A stretch of DNA of 64,000 nt from contig NZ_JAXAFK010000007.1 of NCBI RefSeq assembly GCF_033898505.1, positions 124,001 through 188,000 of the forward strand. Reading direction: 5' to 3'. Origin of the DNA: Pectobacterium carotovorum. Lineage in GTDB: Bacteria > Pseudomonadota > Gammaproteobacteria > Enterobacterales > Enterobacteriaceae. The position numbers were made by a program, and so were the translations under genes. Shown here piece after piece: positions 28,440 through 38,560 of the stretch (positions within the stretch are counted from its first letter, which is position 1; the number at the start of each line of letters is the position of its first letter). The notes below the pieces were generated by a model. That model saw only the letters and a list, made by a program, of their open reading frames with translations, did no database searches and had not been told where the DNA came from.

Positions 28440-29125
28440 TGGGCGTACTCCGGTAAGTCGATCTGGTCAAAACGTGCCACCTGACGGTGACGGCTTACGT
28501 TATCCGCGTCATCACGAATAAGCTGACAGGTGTGCCAACCGGCTTCCTGTGCGGCATCCAGCTCCTGACGAATGTCCGACAGGAACAACAGTTGCTCCGC
28601 CGGTAGCCCGATGGCTTGTGCAATCGTGCGATAAGAGTCGGTCTCGCGCTTCGCACCGACGCGCGTATCAAAATAGTCGCTGAACAGCGGGCGTAGATCG
28701 CCAGCGTTGCTATAGCCGAACAGCAACTGCTGCGCTTCCACCGAGCCTGACGAGTACACATACAGGCGCAGGCCCTGCTGTTGCCATGCGGCGAGCTGCG
28801 CCGCCACTTCAGGATACAAGTGCCCCTGAAAATCACCGTTGCGGTAGCCCGCCCGCCAGATAATACCTTGCAGCAGTTTCAGCGCGGTAGATTTACGATC
28901 TTCATCCATAAACTGGTTCAGCGCGGCGATCAGCGTCTCGCTATCCGCATCCGGCTGACCCAGCTCCTGACGCAATGCGTTCAGCGCCTGCGCAATCTCA
29001 GGCTCGCTACCGTGCTGCCGAACGGTGTCGGCCAGACGTTCGCGGGCATAAGGAAACAGCACGCGGTGAACAAAACGGATGTCGCTGGTAGTCCCTTCAA
29101 TATCCGTCACAATGGCCTTAATCAT
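28436..29125 (-). CDS. mtnC: Enolase-phosphatase E1
   Basis: 229 aa HAD-superfamily protein. The nucleophile motif is atypical but family-specific: [11 protein letters not shown]. Motif II is YSSGSVEAQ near residue 124 and motif III lies around GAKRETDSY and [13 protein letters not shown]. It carries out enolisation and dephosphorylation to acireductone. It overlaps mtnB and mtnD by 4 bases each, indicating translational coupling. Confidence 0.97.
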   Translation of the reverse strand: MIKAIVTDIEGTTSDIRFVHRVLFPYARERLADTVRQHGSEPEIAQALNALRQELGQPDADSETLIAALNQFMDEDRKSTALKLLQGIIWRAGYRNGDFQGHLYPEVAAQLAAWQQQGLRLYVYSSGSVEAQQLLFGYSNAGDLRPLFSDYFDTRVGAKRETDSYRTIAQAIGLPAEQLLFLSDIRQELDAAQEAGWHTCQLIRDDADNVSRHRQVARFDQIDLPEYAQ

Positions 29126-29739
29126 GCTTTCGCCTCCAGCAGTCGCCGTTGCAATTCACACTGGAACAGGAACTCCAGCCCTTCCAGATGACGACGCGCT
29201 TCTTTCACCGTCGCGCCCCAGCAGTAAAGGCCGTGGCCGCGTACCAGAAAACCGTAGCGAAGCGGCGTGTGGCTGGCATACTCGGTTACCCGCTGCGCCA
29301 GCGCCGGAATATCCTGATCGTTATCGAAAATCGGGATCGCCACGCGATCCAAATGGGTGATTTGCCCCGCCAGCGACTTCTGCATTTCATAGCCGTGCAG
29401 CACCAGTTCAGCGCCCTTCTCTACACGGGATAATACCGTCGCGTTCACCGAGTGCGTGTGCAGCACCGCGCCGATAGTCGGCTCGCGGCGATACAGCAGC
29501 GTATGCAGCCCCGTTTCCGCCGACGGCGTGCGGCCACTTGGCACGTGGTTAGTAGCAATTTCCACCAGCAGGAAATCCTCTGCCTGAAGGCTGCCTTTAT
29601 CTTTACCCGATTCGGTAATCAGGCACTGCGCTTCATCAAGGCGTACGGACATATTGCCGCCCGTCGCCGGACACCAGCCCTTCTCACCTATCCAGTGGCA
29701 GGCCGCAAGCAGCGCCGTCAATTGTTGATTTTCAGTCAT
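29122..29739 (-). CDS. mtnB: Methylthioribulose-1-phosphate dehydratase
   Basis: 205 aa class II aldolase-like fold. Zinc ligands are in [11 protein letters not shown] near residue 98 and in the later [14 protein letters not shown]. The N-terminal TGGNMSVRL loop is the substrate-phosphate site. It dehydrates methylthioribulose 1-phosphate to the diketo intermediate used by MtnC. First gene of the mtnBCD operon, divergent from mtnE. Confidence 0.97.
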   Translation of the reverse strand: MTENQQLTALLAACHWIGEKGWCPATGGNMSVRLDEAQCLITESGKDKGSLQAEDFLLVEIATNHVPSGRTPSAETGLHTLLYRREPTIGAVLHTHSVNATVLSRVEKGAELVLHGYEMQKSLAGQITHLDRVAIPIFDNDQDIPALAQRVTEYASHTPLRYGFLVRGHGLYCWGATVKEARRHLEGLEFLFQCELQRRLLEAKA

Positions 29740-29836
29740 GAGGCTTCCCGTTTTTGGTCCATTTTTCTAGCAACGTTTCTGGATGCTTTTTGGCGATTTA
29801 GATACTTTTGTTATGTCTTAGTACATAAAAGCATTT

Positions 29837-29860
29837 AGCCGTTTAAACGTCCAAGCGTCT
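29837..29860. promoter_or_regulatory. Tandem MetJ-box-like 8-mers between mtnB and mtnE
   Basis: Three in-phase 8-mers, AGCCGTTT, AAACGTCC and AAGCGTCT, each match the met box AGACGTCT at 6 of 8 positions. They lie about 68 bases upstream of mtnE and 98 upstream of mtnB, suiting joint control by MetJ. Confidence 0.6.
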
Positions 29861-29927
29861 TGATTGCCAAATACTAACAGCATGTTATATTACGAGGCAA
29901 TACAGGCTTGCAGGAGTCCTACCCGCT

Positions 29928-31085
29928 ATGAGCGCCGCGTTAATCCCCGACAGTAAACTGCCTTCGCTGGGCACCACCATCTTTACTCAGATGAGTGCGC
30001 TGGCCCAACAGCATCAGGCCATCAATCTATCACAAGGTTTCCCTGATTTTGACGGCCCGGACTATTTACAGCAGCGGCTGGCGTATCACGTCAGTCAGGG
30101 CGCCAACCAATATGCGCCGATGACCGGTGTGGCGCCGCTGCGTCAGGTGATTGCCGAAAAAACGGAAGAACTGTACGGCTGGCGACCGGATGCCGACAGC
30201 GAAGTGACCGTCACGGCAGGCGCGACCGAAGCGCTGTTTGCTGCCATTGCGGCGCTGGTACGTCCCGGCGACGAAGTCATTTGTTTCGATCCCAGCTATG
30301 ACAGCTATGCACCCGCTGTGACGCTGGCTGGCGGCGTACTCAAGCGCATCGCCTTGCAGCCGCCCACGTTTCACGTGGACTGGTCGCATTTTGCCGATGT
30401 GCTGAGCGATCGCACCCGGCTGGTTATTCTGAATACGCCGCACAATCCGTCCGCCACCGTCTGGCAGAAAGCGGATTTCGAGCATCTGTGGCAGGCGATT
30501 GCCGCGCGTAACATCTTTGTGCTGAGCGATGAAGTCTACGAGCACATCTGTTTCGACAGCGAAGGGCACGCCAGCGTGCTGGCACACCCATCGCTGCGCC
30601 AACGCGCCATCGCCGTTTCATCATTTGGTAAAACGTTCCATATGACCGGTTGGAAAGTCGGCTACTGTGTCGCACCTGCGGTATTGAGCGCAGAAGTGCG
30701 TAAGGTTCACCAGTATCTGACGTTCTCCGTGAACACACCCGCCCAGTTCGCCCTTGCCGATATGTTGCGTGAACAGCCGCAACACTGGCGTGAACTGCCC
30801 GATTTTTACCGTGCCAAACGTGATCGCTTCATCAATGCGCTGGCGGGTAGCCGTTTTGACATTTTGCCCTGCGAAGGCACCTACTTCCTGCTGGCGGACT
30901 ATCGGGCGATTTCCGATCTGGACGATGTCAGCTTCTGCCGCTGGCTGACCGAGCACGTTGGCGTTGCCGCCATTCCGCTTTCCGTCTTTTGCGCCGATCC
31001 GTTCCCACATACGTTGATTCGGCTATGCTTTGCTAAACAGGAAGCCACGTTGGATGCCGCTGCGGAGCGTTTATGTCGACTTTAA
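29928..31085 (+). CDS. mtnE: Methionine aminotransferase (YbdL type)
   Basis: 385 aa fold-type I PLP aminotransferase. Motifs: INLSQGFPDFDGPD, the PLP-ring region AGATEALFAAI, NTPHNPSATVW, LSDEVYEHICFD, and the Schiff-base Lys in SSFGKTFHMTGWKVGY. It transaminates 4-methylthio-2-oxobutanoate to methionine, the last salvage step, probably with glutamine as donor given the next gene. AGGAG lies 10 bases before the ATG. Confidence 0.93.
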   Translation: MSAALIPDSKLPSLGTTIFTQMSALAQQHQAINLSQGFPDFDGPDYLQQRLAYHVSQGANQYAPMTGVAPLRQVIAEKTEELYGWRPDADSEVTVTAGATEALFAAIAALVRPGDEVICFDPSYDSYAPAVTLAGGVLKRIALQPPTFHVDWSHFADVLSDRTRLVILNTPHNPSATVWQKADFEHLWQAIAARNIFVLSDEVYEHICFDSEGHASVLAHPSLRQRAIAVSSFGKTFHMTGWKVGYCVAPAVLSAEVRKVHQYLTFSVNTPAQFALADMLREQPQHWRELPDFYRAKRDRFINALAGSRFDILPCEGTYFLLADYRAISDLDDVSFCRWLTEHVGVAAIPLSVFCADPFPHTLIRLCFAKQEATLDAAAERLCRL

Positions 31086-31840
31086 AGATTTCATTGCTGC
31101 AACAGCCGCTGGTCTGGCGCGATGGGGAAGCCAATCTGCGCCACTTCGATACCTTATTGGCGGAGATAGGCGGACGTGATGTTATTGTGCTGCCGGAGAT
31201 GTTCACTACCGGCTTTGCGATGGAAGCTGCCAAAGGCAGTCTGGATCAATCGGTTGTAGAAGCGTGGCTGCATCAGTGGGCGCAGAAGACGAACGCGCTG
31301 ATCGGCGGCAGCGTCGCGGTAAATACGCCGAAAGGCGCGGTGAACCGTTTCCTGCTGGTCGATCCGCACGGCGAGGTGCATCACTACGATAAGCGCCACC
31401 TGTTCCGCATGGCGGACGAACACCACCACTATCAGGCAGGCACGGAGCGCGTCACCCTTGAGTGGCGCGGCTGGCGCATCTGCCCGATGATCTGTTACGA
31501 CCTGCGTTTCCCGGTCTGGTCGCGCAATCGGCAGGACTACGATCTGGCGCTGTATGTCGCCAACTGGCCTGCGCCTCGCGCAGCACACTGGCAGACGCTG
31601 CTGGCCGCGCGCGCCATTGAAAATCAGGCCTACGTTGCAGGCTGTAACCGCATCGGCACCGACGGCAACGGCCACAGCTACCGTGGCGATAGCCTGATTA
31701 TTAATGCACAGGGAGAGATTCTGGCCTCTGCCGCCCCCAACCAGCCCGCCCGTCTGGACGCCGAGCTGTCGCTGGAAGCGTTGCAAAGCTACCGGGAATC
31801 CTTCCCCGCCTGGCGCGACGCCGACCGCTTTACGCTATAG
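31073..31840 (+). CDS. mtnU: Omega-amidase (YafV / MtnU), nitrilase family
   Basis: 255 aa nitrilase-superfamily enzyme. The Glu-Lys-Cys triad is visible: VLPEMFTTGF (Glu), HHYDKRHLFRM (Lys) and CPMICYDLRFPVW (Cys). Omega-amidases hydrolyse the 2-oxoglutaramate left when glutamine donates its amino group, which pulls the MtnE reaction forward. It overlaps mtnE by 13 bases, so the two are co-translated. The gene is the YafV orthologue; the role in methionine salvage is inferred from placement. Confidence 0.9.
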   Translation: MSTLKISLLQQPLVWRDGEANLRHFDTLLAEIGGRDVIVLPEMFTTGFAMEAAKGSLDQSVVEAWLHQWAQKTNALIGGSVAVNTPKGAVNRFLLVDPHGEVHHYDKRHLFRMADEHHHYQAGTERVTLEWRGWRICPMICYDLRFPVWSRNRQDYDLALYVANWPAPRAAHWQTLLAARAIENQAYVAGCNRIGTDGNGHSYRGDSLIINAQGEILASAAPNQPARLDAELSLEALQSYRESFPAWRDADRFTL

Positions 31841-31856
31841 AGACCGAACGCATCAT

Positions 31857-31887
31857 CCCAACCCCGTCATATAAAGATGAGGTTGGG
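31857..31887. terminator. Hairpin between convergent mtnU and cysI-like gene
   Basis: The stem CCCAACC / GGTTGGG with a 17-base loop lies between two converging genes. T-runs are poor on both strands, so it is a weak candidate bidirectional terminator. Confidence 0.4.
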
Positions 31888-31899
31888 AAACCGTTTCAG

Positions 31900-33594
31900 C
31901 TACACCGCCGTATGAAAATCCACGGGCGCATTAAGTACAGGCATAACAATTTTCGCCCTGATAACAAAATCACCAAAGCCTTCACCCGCCGTCCTCTCTT
32001 TCGCCCATAAACCAATCAGCCGTTCGATTTCGCTAAGTAATGTCGGTACGTCGATATTATCTTTATATAAGCGAGGAATGCGCGTCCCTTTACGATTGCC
32101 ACCAATGTAAAGGCTATAGCGCCCCACCGCGCGTCCAATCAGTCCCACCTCCGCTAACATGGCTCGTCCACAGCCATTTGGGCAGCCAGTGATACGAAAA
32201 ACGAACGACTCATCACCTACGCCATATTGGTGTAGCAGATGCTCTATCGCTGAAACCACATCCGGCAGAACCCGCTCCGCCTCGGCCATCGCCAGCGGGC
32301 AAGTGGGAAACGAGACGCAGGCCATCGAATCCTTACGCTGTAACGATAGCGATGACCCCAGCAATCCATACTGCCGAGCTAGCGCATCTATCTGCGCTTT
32401 GTCTTCACTTGCCACCCCAGCGATGATGATGTTCTGATTCGCTGTCAGGCGAAAATCACCTTTATGCACGTTGGCAATTGCCGCAATCCCGCTTTTATTC
32501 GGTAAGCCCGGTTTATCCAACAGACGCCCGCTGGGAATAAACAGGGTCAGGTGATGTTTGCCATCAATCCCGTCAACCCAACCAATACGATCGCCACGTT
32601 CAGAAAAGACATAAGGTCTCAACGGAGAAAACGTCACTCCGCTACGCCGCTCGACTTCAGCTTTAAAGACATCGACCCCGACACGTTCAAGCGTATATTT
32701 TGTCTTCGCGTTACGGCGATTCTCACGATTCCCCCAATCGCGCTGGGTCGATACCACCGCTTCGGCAATCGCCAGCGTATGCACCAATGGGATAAAACCA
32801 AACTCCGTCGCCAGACGAGGATACGTGCTGGTGTCTCCCTGCGTCATCGCCAACCCGCCGCCCACCAATACATTGAAACCAACCAACTGGTCACCCTCAC
32901 CGATGGCAACAAAACTCAGATCGTTGGCGTGAATATCCACGTCATTCTGCGGCGGAATAACCACTGCCGTTTTGAATTTTCTCGGCAGATAACTTTTTCC
33001 CAAAATCGGTTCTTCATCAGTCTGAATAATTTTCTCTTTATCCAGCCACACCTCGGCATAAGCATGGGTACGCGGTAAAAGGTGCTCAGATATTTTCTTT
33101 GCCCATTCCCAGGCCTGACGATGCAAAATAGATTCAACCGGGTTAGCCGTACACAACACATTACGGTTAACATCCCCTGCGGTGGCTCGCGAATCCAACC
33201 CGAGATGATTAAGCAGTTTATGTACCGGCTTGATGTCATCTTTAAGCACGCCGTGCAGTTGCACCGTCTGTCGATTGGTAATACGAATGCTGCCATAAAG
33301 CGTGTGCTCGTGCGCAAAGGCATCGATACCTAACCACTGATGCGGCGTAATGATCCCACCCGGCAAGCGGACACGCAGCATAACGGTATGCAGTGGCTCT
33401 AATTTCTGAGCGATACGTTCTTGCCTGATGTCCCTATCGTCTTGTTGATACATCCCATGAAAGCGAATTAGCTGAAAGTTATCTGCGACAAATCCTCCCG
33501 TTAACGGGTCGGCCAAATCGTCTTGAATGGTTCCTCGCAGATAATTACTTTGTGTTTTAAGCCGTTCATTATCCGACAGTTTTTTATCACTCAT
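31900..33594 (-). CDS. cysI: Sulfite reductase hemoprotein subunit, stand-alone CysI-type
   Basis: 564 aa, close to E. coli CysI (570). Siroheme/4Fe-4S cysteines are intact: [18 protein letters not shown] and [16 protein letters not shown]. Substrate-site basic residues lie in [15 protein letters not shown] and [13 protein letters not shown]. CysI reduces sulfite to sulfide using electrons from the flavoprotein CysJ. Unusually, neither cysJ nor cysH is adjacent, and the C-terminus ([15 protein letters not shown]) departs from E. coli. It is probably an additional copy or a displaced gene; the symbol reflects family and not proven role. Confidence 0.85.
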   Translation of the reverse strand: MSDKKLSDNERLKTQSNYLRGTIQDDLADPLTGGFVADNFQLIRFHGMYQQDDRDIRQERIAQKLEPLHTVMLRVRLPGGIITPHQWLGIDAFAHEHTLYGSIRITNRQTVQLHGVLKDDIKPVHKLLNHLGLDSRATAGDVNRNVLCTANPVESILHRQAWEWAKKISEHLLPRTHAYAEVWLDKEKIIQTDEEPILGKSYLPRKFKTAVVIPPQNDVDIHANDLSFVAIGEGDQLVGFNVLVGGGLAMTQGDTSTYPRLATEFGFIPLVHTLAIAEAVVSTQRDWGNRENRRNAKTKYTLERVGVDVFKAEVERRSGVTFSPLRPYVFSERGDRIGWVDGIDGKHHLTLFIPSGRLLDKPGLPNKSGIAAIANVHKGDFRLTANQNIIIAGVASEDKAQIDALARQYGLLGSSLSLQRKDSMACVSFPTCPLAMAEAERVLPDVVSAIEHLLHQYGVGDESFVFRITGCPNGCGRAMLAEVGLIGRAVGRYSLYIGGNRKGTRIPRLYKDNIDVPTLLSEIERLIGLWAKERTAGEGFGDFVIRAKIVMPVLNAPVDFHTAV

Positions 33595-33960
33595 TATGCT
33601 ATCTCACTCGTTATTATTTATTGGAATAATACAAACGAAGTAAAACAGCGATAATTCTGCGTATACAGATACAGTCCTTTCGCTTTCACCTATAACAGTA
33701 AATTATCCATAAAAAACAACACACTCACGCTTCAAACCGAAAATAACAAATAAACATTTCATATAGCGATAAAACATATCTACGATATAAAAAACAAATC
33801 CGGTTATGCCATTAAATATCAGAGTTGTTATATGAAAATAAGAACAATAAGCAGGAGAACGCTAAGGAAAGGATAATACCGCTCAGGCTAAAGGCTGCCT
33901 GAGCGATGTCAGAATGATGATTCAATCAGAAAAATAAAATACCTATCGTTACCTATTACA
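33595..33960. other. Intergenic region upstream of the cysI-like gene
   Basis: 366 bp, AT-rich, no gene. The left part should hold the cysI-like promoter. At 33880-33905 a hairpin CGCTCAGGC / GCCTGAGCG (8-base loop) is followed on the minus strand by GTATTATCC, a possible weak terminator for the hpx operon. Confidence 0.45.
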
Positions 33961-35214
33961 TCACGCCACTTGATGCACCGTGCGATAAAGTGCTGACAGC
34001 GCCAGCGCCACATCCGCCGTGGTCACGGATTCGTCAGGATGGTGGCTGATGCCACCGCGACAGCGAACAAACAGCATTGCCACCGGCCAGCATTCGGCGA
34101 TGGCAATCGCATCGTGCCCCGCGCCGCTTGGCAGCATCAGCGTTTTCCCCTGCACCTGCGTCACCGCGTCGTTTAGTACCGACTGCAACGCGGGATCGCA
34201 GCGGGTGGCCGCGATACGATAATACTCTTCGGCGCTGAACTGGCAGCCGCGCTGGTGTGCAATAGCCTGCCCTAGCGTCAGGAGTTTCTCTAACAACGCA
34301 TCCAGCGGTGTATCCTCCGGCCCGCGAATATCCAGCGTCATCTTCACCTCACCGGGGATGACGTTCACCGCGCCCGGTAGGCACTGCAACGTGCCAAATG
34401 TAGCGACCAGATGAGGATCGCTTTCCCGCGTGACCCGCTCTGCCTGCGCCATCCAGTCCGCCGCCGCCGCCAGCGCATCCTGCCGCTGCGTCATCGGCAC
34501 CGTGCCCGCATGCCCCGCCAGCCCGAGGAACGTGCAGTTCAGCCGCCGCGCACCGTTAATCGCGGTGACCACTCCCAGCGCCAGATCCTGCTGTTCCAGA
34601 CACGGCCCTTGTTCGATGTGCAATTCCAGATAGGCGGCGATATCGCTGACCGGACGTGCGGCCTGTGCCACTTCAAGCGGATCCAGCCCCGCAATAGTCA
34701 ACGCCTGCGCCACGCTAGTGCCTTCTGCATCCTGACAATCCAGCCAGTTCTCCGGCCAGGTGCCCGTTAACCCTCGGCTGCCCAGCAGCGTAATACCAAA
34801 ACGCGTACCTTCCTCATCGCCGAAACCGATGATTTCCAGCGCCACGGGCAAACGTATCCCCTGTTGATGGAATGCGCGCACGACTTCAATTGCCGTCAAT
34901 ACGCCCAGCATGCCGTCATATCGTCCGGCATTGCGCACCGTGTCCAGATGCGAACCGAGCAACAGCGCTGGCGCATCCGGTGTTAATCCTTCATAGCGGC
35001 CACAAATGTTGCCCACGCTATCCTGCCAGACGTTCATACCCGCTTCGCGCATCCATTCTCCCACCTGCGCATTGGCACGCAGGTGCTCCAGCGACAGATA
35101 AACGCGGGTCAGTTGGCCGGGCGTTTCGCTGATTTCAGCCAGCGTATCGCAGCGCGACATAATCTGCTCAGCAGCGGCCCGTGCAGCAGCGGGCGACATC
35201 AAGATTTCACTCAT
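33961..35214 (-). CDS. hpxK: Allantoate amidohydrolase HpxK
   Basis: 417 aa M20-family amidohydrolase. Dinuclear metal ligands are visible: GSHLDTVRNAGRYDG (His, Asp), GFGDEEGTRFG (Glu), LELHIEQGP (His) and the late GISHHPDE (His). It hydrolyses allantoate to ureidoglycine, ammonia and CO2 in purine-nitrogen breakdown. Related N-carbamoyl-L-amino-acid hydrolases are similar, but the preceding transaminase gene and whole operon order match Klebsiella hpxFGHIJK. It overlaps hpxJ by 4 bases. Confidence 0.9.
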   Translation of the reverse strand: MSEILMSPAAARAAAEQIMSRCDTLAEISETPGQLTRVYLSLEHLRANAQVGEWMREAGMNVWQDSVGNICGRYEGLTPDAPALLLGSHLDTVRNAGRYDGMLGVLTAIEVVRAFHQQGIRLPVALEIIGFGDEEGTRFGITLLGSRGLTGTWPENWLDCQDAEGTSVAQALTIAGLDPLEVAQAARPVSDIAAYLELHIEQGPCLEQQDLALGVVTAINGARRLNCTFLGLAGHAGTVPMTQRQDALAAAADWMAQAERVTRESDPHLVATFGTLQCLPGAVNVIPGEVKMTLDIRGPEDTPLDALLEKLLTLGQAIAHQRGCQFSAEEYYRIAATRCDPALQSVLNDAVTQVQGKTLMLPSGAGHDAIAIAECWPVAMLFVRCRGGISHHPDESVTTADVALALSALYRTVHQVA

Positions 35215-36455
35215 GCACGTCCCTCATCCGCCGTGTAACAATTCCAGGCGGCCTGCAAGGCTTCGCCCTGCACGGTGCGGAAGCCAAGGCGATTCAGCAC
35301 CGCCTCCAGCGCCGTCAGCGTTTGCATCACGCAGTCTTTACGCGCGTTGTAGCCCATCGTGCCGATGCGCCAGATCTTGCCCTGAAGTGGGCCAAATGAG
35401 GTGCCGATCTCAATAGCGAAATCTTCCAGCAATAGCTTACGCACTTGCTCACCGTGCACACCGTCAGGAATCACCACGCCCAGTACGTTATTCATTTTGT
35501 GGGGCAACGAACCAAAAGTTTCCAGTCCCATTCCCTGAATCCCCGCCACTAACGCATTACCATGCAGCGCATGGCGGCCAATACTGCGATCCAGCCCCTC
35601 TTCGAGGATCGTTCGGGCACATTCGCGGGCGGCAAACAACATGCTCGTCGCCTCCGTATGGTGGTTCAGACGCTCCGGCCCCCAGTAATCCATTACCATG
35701 CCCAGATCGAAATAGTTGGAATAGATCATCTCGTCATCGCCATCCTGATGCGCGTCCGTTCGGATCCCTTGTTCTACGCATTTACGACGGCGGATCACCG
35801 CTTCCATCTGCGGGCTGAGCGTGATCGGTGAACTGCCAGACGGCCCGCCGAGACACTTCTGCAATCCAGCGGAAACCGCATCCAATCCCCATTTATCCGT
35901 TTCCAACGGGTTGCCGCCAAAAGACGCCGTCGCATCGGTATAAAACAGCACGCCATGACGGCGGCAAATTTCGCCCAGCTCTTCCAGCGGTTGCAGCATG
36001 GTGGTGGAGGTGTCGCCCTGCACCGTCAGTAGCAGGCGCGGGCGTACCGCTTTGATCGCATCTTCAATCTGATCTGGCGAGAACACCTCGCCCCACGGCA
36101 CTTCGATAGTATGAACGTCAGCGCGACAGCGGCGGGCAATCTCGCATAGCAGATGACCAAAACGACCGAACACCGGCACCAGCACCTTGTCGCCGGGGCG
36201 GATCGCCGACAGCAGAATCGCTTCGATCCCCGCGCGCGAAGTGCCATCAACCAGCATCGTCCAGCGGTTTTCCGTGCGGAAAAGCTGACGATAGAGTTCC
36301 ATGACCTGATTCATGTAGTTCGTCATCGCGGGGTCATACTGGCCAACCAACTGGCTGGCCATTGCCCGTAATACGCGCGGATCGGCATTGATCGGCCCCG
36401 GCCCCATCAGTAAGCGATGAGGTGGGTTAATTTGCGCGTACAGTTCGCTGCTCAT
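35211..36455 (-). CDS. hpxJ: Ureidoglycine-glyoxylate transaminase HpxJ
   Basis: 414 aa from MSSELYAQINPPHRLLMGPGP with GGAG nine bases upstream. A longer start at 36506 would overlap the hpxI stop and is possible through coupling. Class V PLP aminotransferase: PGPINADPRVL, TVQGDTSTTMLQPL, FYTDATASFGG, and the Schiff-base Lys in SAGLQKCLGGPSGSSP. With ureidoglycine and glyoxylate it gives oxalurate and glycine. It is similar to alanine-glyoxylate aminotransferases; context sets the substrate. Confidence 0.9.
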   Translation of the reverse strand: MSSELYAQINPPHRLLMGPGPINADPRVLRAMASQLVGQYDPAMTNYMNQVMELYRQLFRTENRWTMLVDGTSRAGIEAILLSAIRPGDKVLVPVFGRFGHLLCEIARRCRADVHTIEVPWGEVFSPDQIEDAIKAVRPRLLLTVQGDTSTTMLQPLEELGEICRRHGVLFYTDATASFGGNPLETDKWGLDAVSAGLQKCLGGPSGSSPITLSPQMEAVIRRRKCVEQGIRTDAHQDGDDEMIYSNYFDLGMVMDYWGPERLNHHTEATSMLFAARECARTILEEGLDRSIGRHALHGNALVAGIQGMGLETFGSLPHKMNNVLGVVIPDGVHGEQVRKLLLEDFAIEIGTSFGPLQGKIWRIGTMGYNARKDCVMQTLTALEAVLNRLGFRTVQGEALQAAWNCYTADEGRA

Positions 36456-36505
36456 GGTTATATGCTCCAAACTTTTGTTTCGACTTACACATTCGACAAG
36501 CGTCA

Positions 36506-37249
36506 TTACGCTTCCGATAGTCCCCGGACCGAGGCGATAAACTGTTTCAATTCACGAGTCTGCGGGTTAGCAAACAGCGTTTTGCTGTCGCCCTGCTCCC
36601 AGACGGTGCCCTGATGCATAAACACCACGCGGTCACCCACTTCACGGGCAAAATTCATTTCATGCGTCACCAGAATCAGCGTCATCCCTTCTGCGGCCAG
36701 CTGTTCCAGCACTTTCAGCACTTCGCCGACTAATTCAGGATCGAGCGCCGAGGTAATTTCATCGCACAGCAGGACTTTCGGGTTCATCGCCAGCGCGCGG
36801 GCAATCGCGACACGCTGCTGCTGGCCGCCCGACAGGTTGGCAGGATAGTAGTGAAGGCGCTCACCCAACCCGACTTTATTGAGCATCTGTTCGCCCAGCT
36901 CATGGCATTCCGCTGCGCTTTTACCCAGCACGCGACGCGGTGCCAGCATCACATTTTCCAACGCTGTCATGTGCGGAAACAGATTGAAATTCTGGAACAC
37001 CATCCCGACCGAGCGGCTGATTTCCCGCGCCTGTGAATCCCTGTCGGTGACCGTCATCCCGCCCAGTTTGATGCTGCCGTCCTGATAGCCTTCCAGACCG
37101 TTCATACAGCGCAGGAGCGTGCTCTTACCGGAGCCGCTGCGCCCGATGATCGAAATGACTTCGCCCATTTCGATATCCAGATCCACCCCTTTCAGGACAT
37201 GGTTCTGGCCGTAATACTTTTGAACCTGATTAATGGTGATGAGCGGCAT
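36506..37249 (-). CDS. hpxI: Polar-amino-acid-type ABC transporter ATPase HpxI
   Basis: 247 aa. Walker A GRSGSGKST near residue 35, Q-loop MVFQNFNLFPH, signature LSGGQQQRVAIARAL, Walker B VLLCDEITSALD and the switch His in LILVTHEM. It powers the importer formed with HpxG, HpxH and the binding protein HpxF. Its start lies 20 bases inside hpxH. Allantoate or a related ureide is the expected substrate, by context. Confidence 0.92.
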   Translation of the reverse strand: MPLITINQVQKYYGQNHVLKGVDLDIEMGEVISIIGRSGSGKSTLLRCMNGLEGYQDGSIKLGGMTVTDRDSQAREISRSVGMVFQNFNLFPHMTALENVMLAPRRVLGKSAAECHELGEQMLNKVGLGERLHYYPANLSGGQQQRVAIARALAMNPKVLLCDEITSALDPELVGEVLKVLEQLAAEGMTLILVTHEMNFAREVGDRVVFMHQGTVWEQGDSKTLFANPQTRELKQFIASVRGLSEA

Positions 37250-37883
37250 TGAATTTCTTCTCCAGATAGCGGCTGTAGTAAGAGAGCGGATAGCACATCA
37301 GGAAGTAGCCCAGCGCCACCAATCCGAACACTTTAAACGGCTGATAGGTCACGTTATTCAGCATGGTTCCCGCTTTGGTCAGTTCGACAAATCCGATGAT
37401 TGACGCCAGCGCGGTGCCTTTAATGACCTGTACGGAAAACCCCACCGTGGGCGCGATGGCGATACGCATCGCCTGCGGCGCAATCACCCGATAGAGCGTC
37501 TGGCCGAAATCCAGCCCGAGACAGCGCGAGGCTTCCCACTGCCCTTTCGGCAAGGCTTCCACGCTGCCGCACCAGATATCAACCAGAAAGGCGCTGGTAA
37601 ATAACGTCAGCGCCAGTGCCGCCGCCGTCCACGGGCTCACATCGATGCCGAACAGCGCCAGCCCGAAAAAGGCAAGAAACAGCTGCATCAGCAGCGGCGT
37701 GCCCTGAAACAGTTCGGAATACAGATGGACAAAGCGCGTCGGCCATTTGCGTTTGGTCAGCCGCAGCAGCATCAGCGGAAACGTCACCAGCGCGCCGCCG
37801 ATGAAGGCCGTCAGCGACAACAACAGCGTCCAGCGCGCCGCCAGCAGCAGGTTGCGCACAATATCCCAGTCGGTAAATGCCAT
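37230..37883 (-). CDS. hpxH: ABC transporter permease HpxH
   Basis: 217 aa from MAFTDWDIVRNLLLAARWTLLLS; its ATG overlaps the hpxG stop (TAATG). A HisM/GlnP-type permease with about five membrane helices. The cytoplasmic EAA loop is EALPKGQWEASRCLGLDFGQTLYRVIAPQA, around residues 115-145, which docks on HpxI. It forms a heterodimer with HpxG. Confidence 0.9.
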   Translation of the reverse strand: MAFTDWDIVRNLLLAARWTLLLSLTAFIGGALVTFPLMLLRLTKRKWPTRFVHLYSELFQGTPLLMQLFLAFFGLALFGIDVSPWTAAALALTLFTSAFLVDIWCGSVEALPKGQWEASRCLGLDFGQTLYRVIAPQAMRIAIAPTVGFSVQVIKGTALASIIGFVELTKAGTMLNNVTYQPFKVFGLVALGYFLMCYPLSYYSRYLEKKFNAAHHH

Positions 37884-38548
37884 TATGACTGACTCCCTAA
37901 GAAACGCCGTCCCGCCAGCAGCAAGAGTTGCCGCATCAGGACAGACAGCGCCAGATAACACAGCGTGGTCGCCAGATACACTTCAAAGCTTAAAAACGTA
38001 CGGGACTGAATCAGGTTGGCGGCAAAGGTCAGTTCCTCATAAGACACCTGCGACACGACCGACGATCCCAGCATGACGATGATGCATTGGCTGACCAACG
38101 CCGGATAAATCCGCTGGAGCGCGGGCGGCAGAATGACACGTAAAAAGGTCTGCACCCGCGTCAGCCCCAGCACGCGGGCCGCTTCCCACTGGCCTTTCGG
38201 CGTCACCTGAATCCCCGCACGGATTATCTCGGTACTGTACGCACCGAGGTTAATCAGCATCGCCAACAGCGCGGCCTGCCCGGCGGTGAGCTTCCAGCCC
38301 AAACTCGGCAAACCGAAGACGATGAAGAACAGCTGCACCACAAACGGCGTATTGCGGATCAGCTCGACGTAGATTCCCCACAGCCGACTCAGCAGGGTGG
38401 GTTTGCCGCTGCGCAAGGCCGCCCCGCAGATACCGATAGCAATACCGCCGAGGGTGGCCATGACCGTCAGCTCAATGGTGACCCACAACCCCGCCAGCAG
38501 CTCAGGCCAGAACGGAAACAGCGCGGAAAAATTAAGCTGATAGGTCAT
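37883..38548 (-). CDS. hpxG: ABC transporter permease HpxG
   Basis: 221 aa with AGGAG upstream of the ATG. Amino-acid-type permease; EAA loop GIQVTPKGQWEAARVLGLTRVQTFLRVILPPA, around residues 110-140, preceded by LINLGAYSTEIIRAG. It shares architecture with HpxH, and the two make the membrane channel of the hpx importer. Confidence 0.9.
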   Translation of the reverse strand: MTYQLNFSALFPFWPELLAGLWVTIELTVMATLGGIAIGICGAALRSGKPTLLSRLWGIYVELIRNTPFVVQLFFIVFGLPSLGWKLTAGQAALLAMLINLGAYSTEIIRAGIQVTPKGQWEAARVLGLTRVQTFLRVILPPALQRIYPALVSQCIIVMLGSSVVSQVSYEELTFAANLIQSRTFLSFEVYLATTLCYLALSVLMRQLLLLAGRRFLGSQS

Positions 38549-38560
38549 GGCGTGCTCCTA

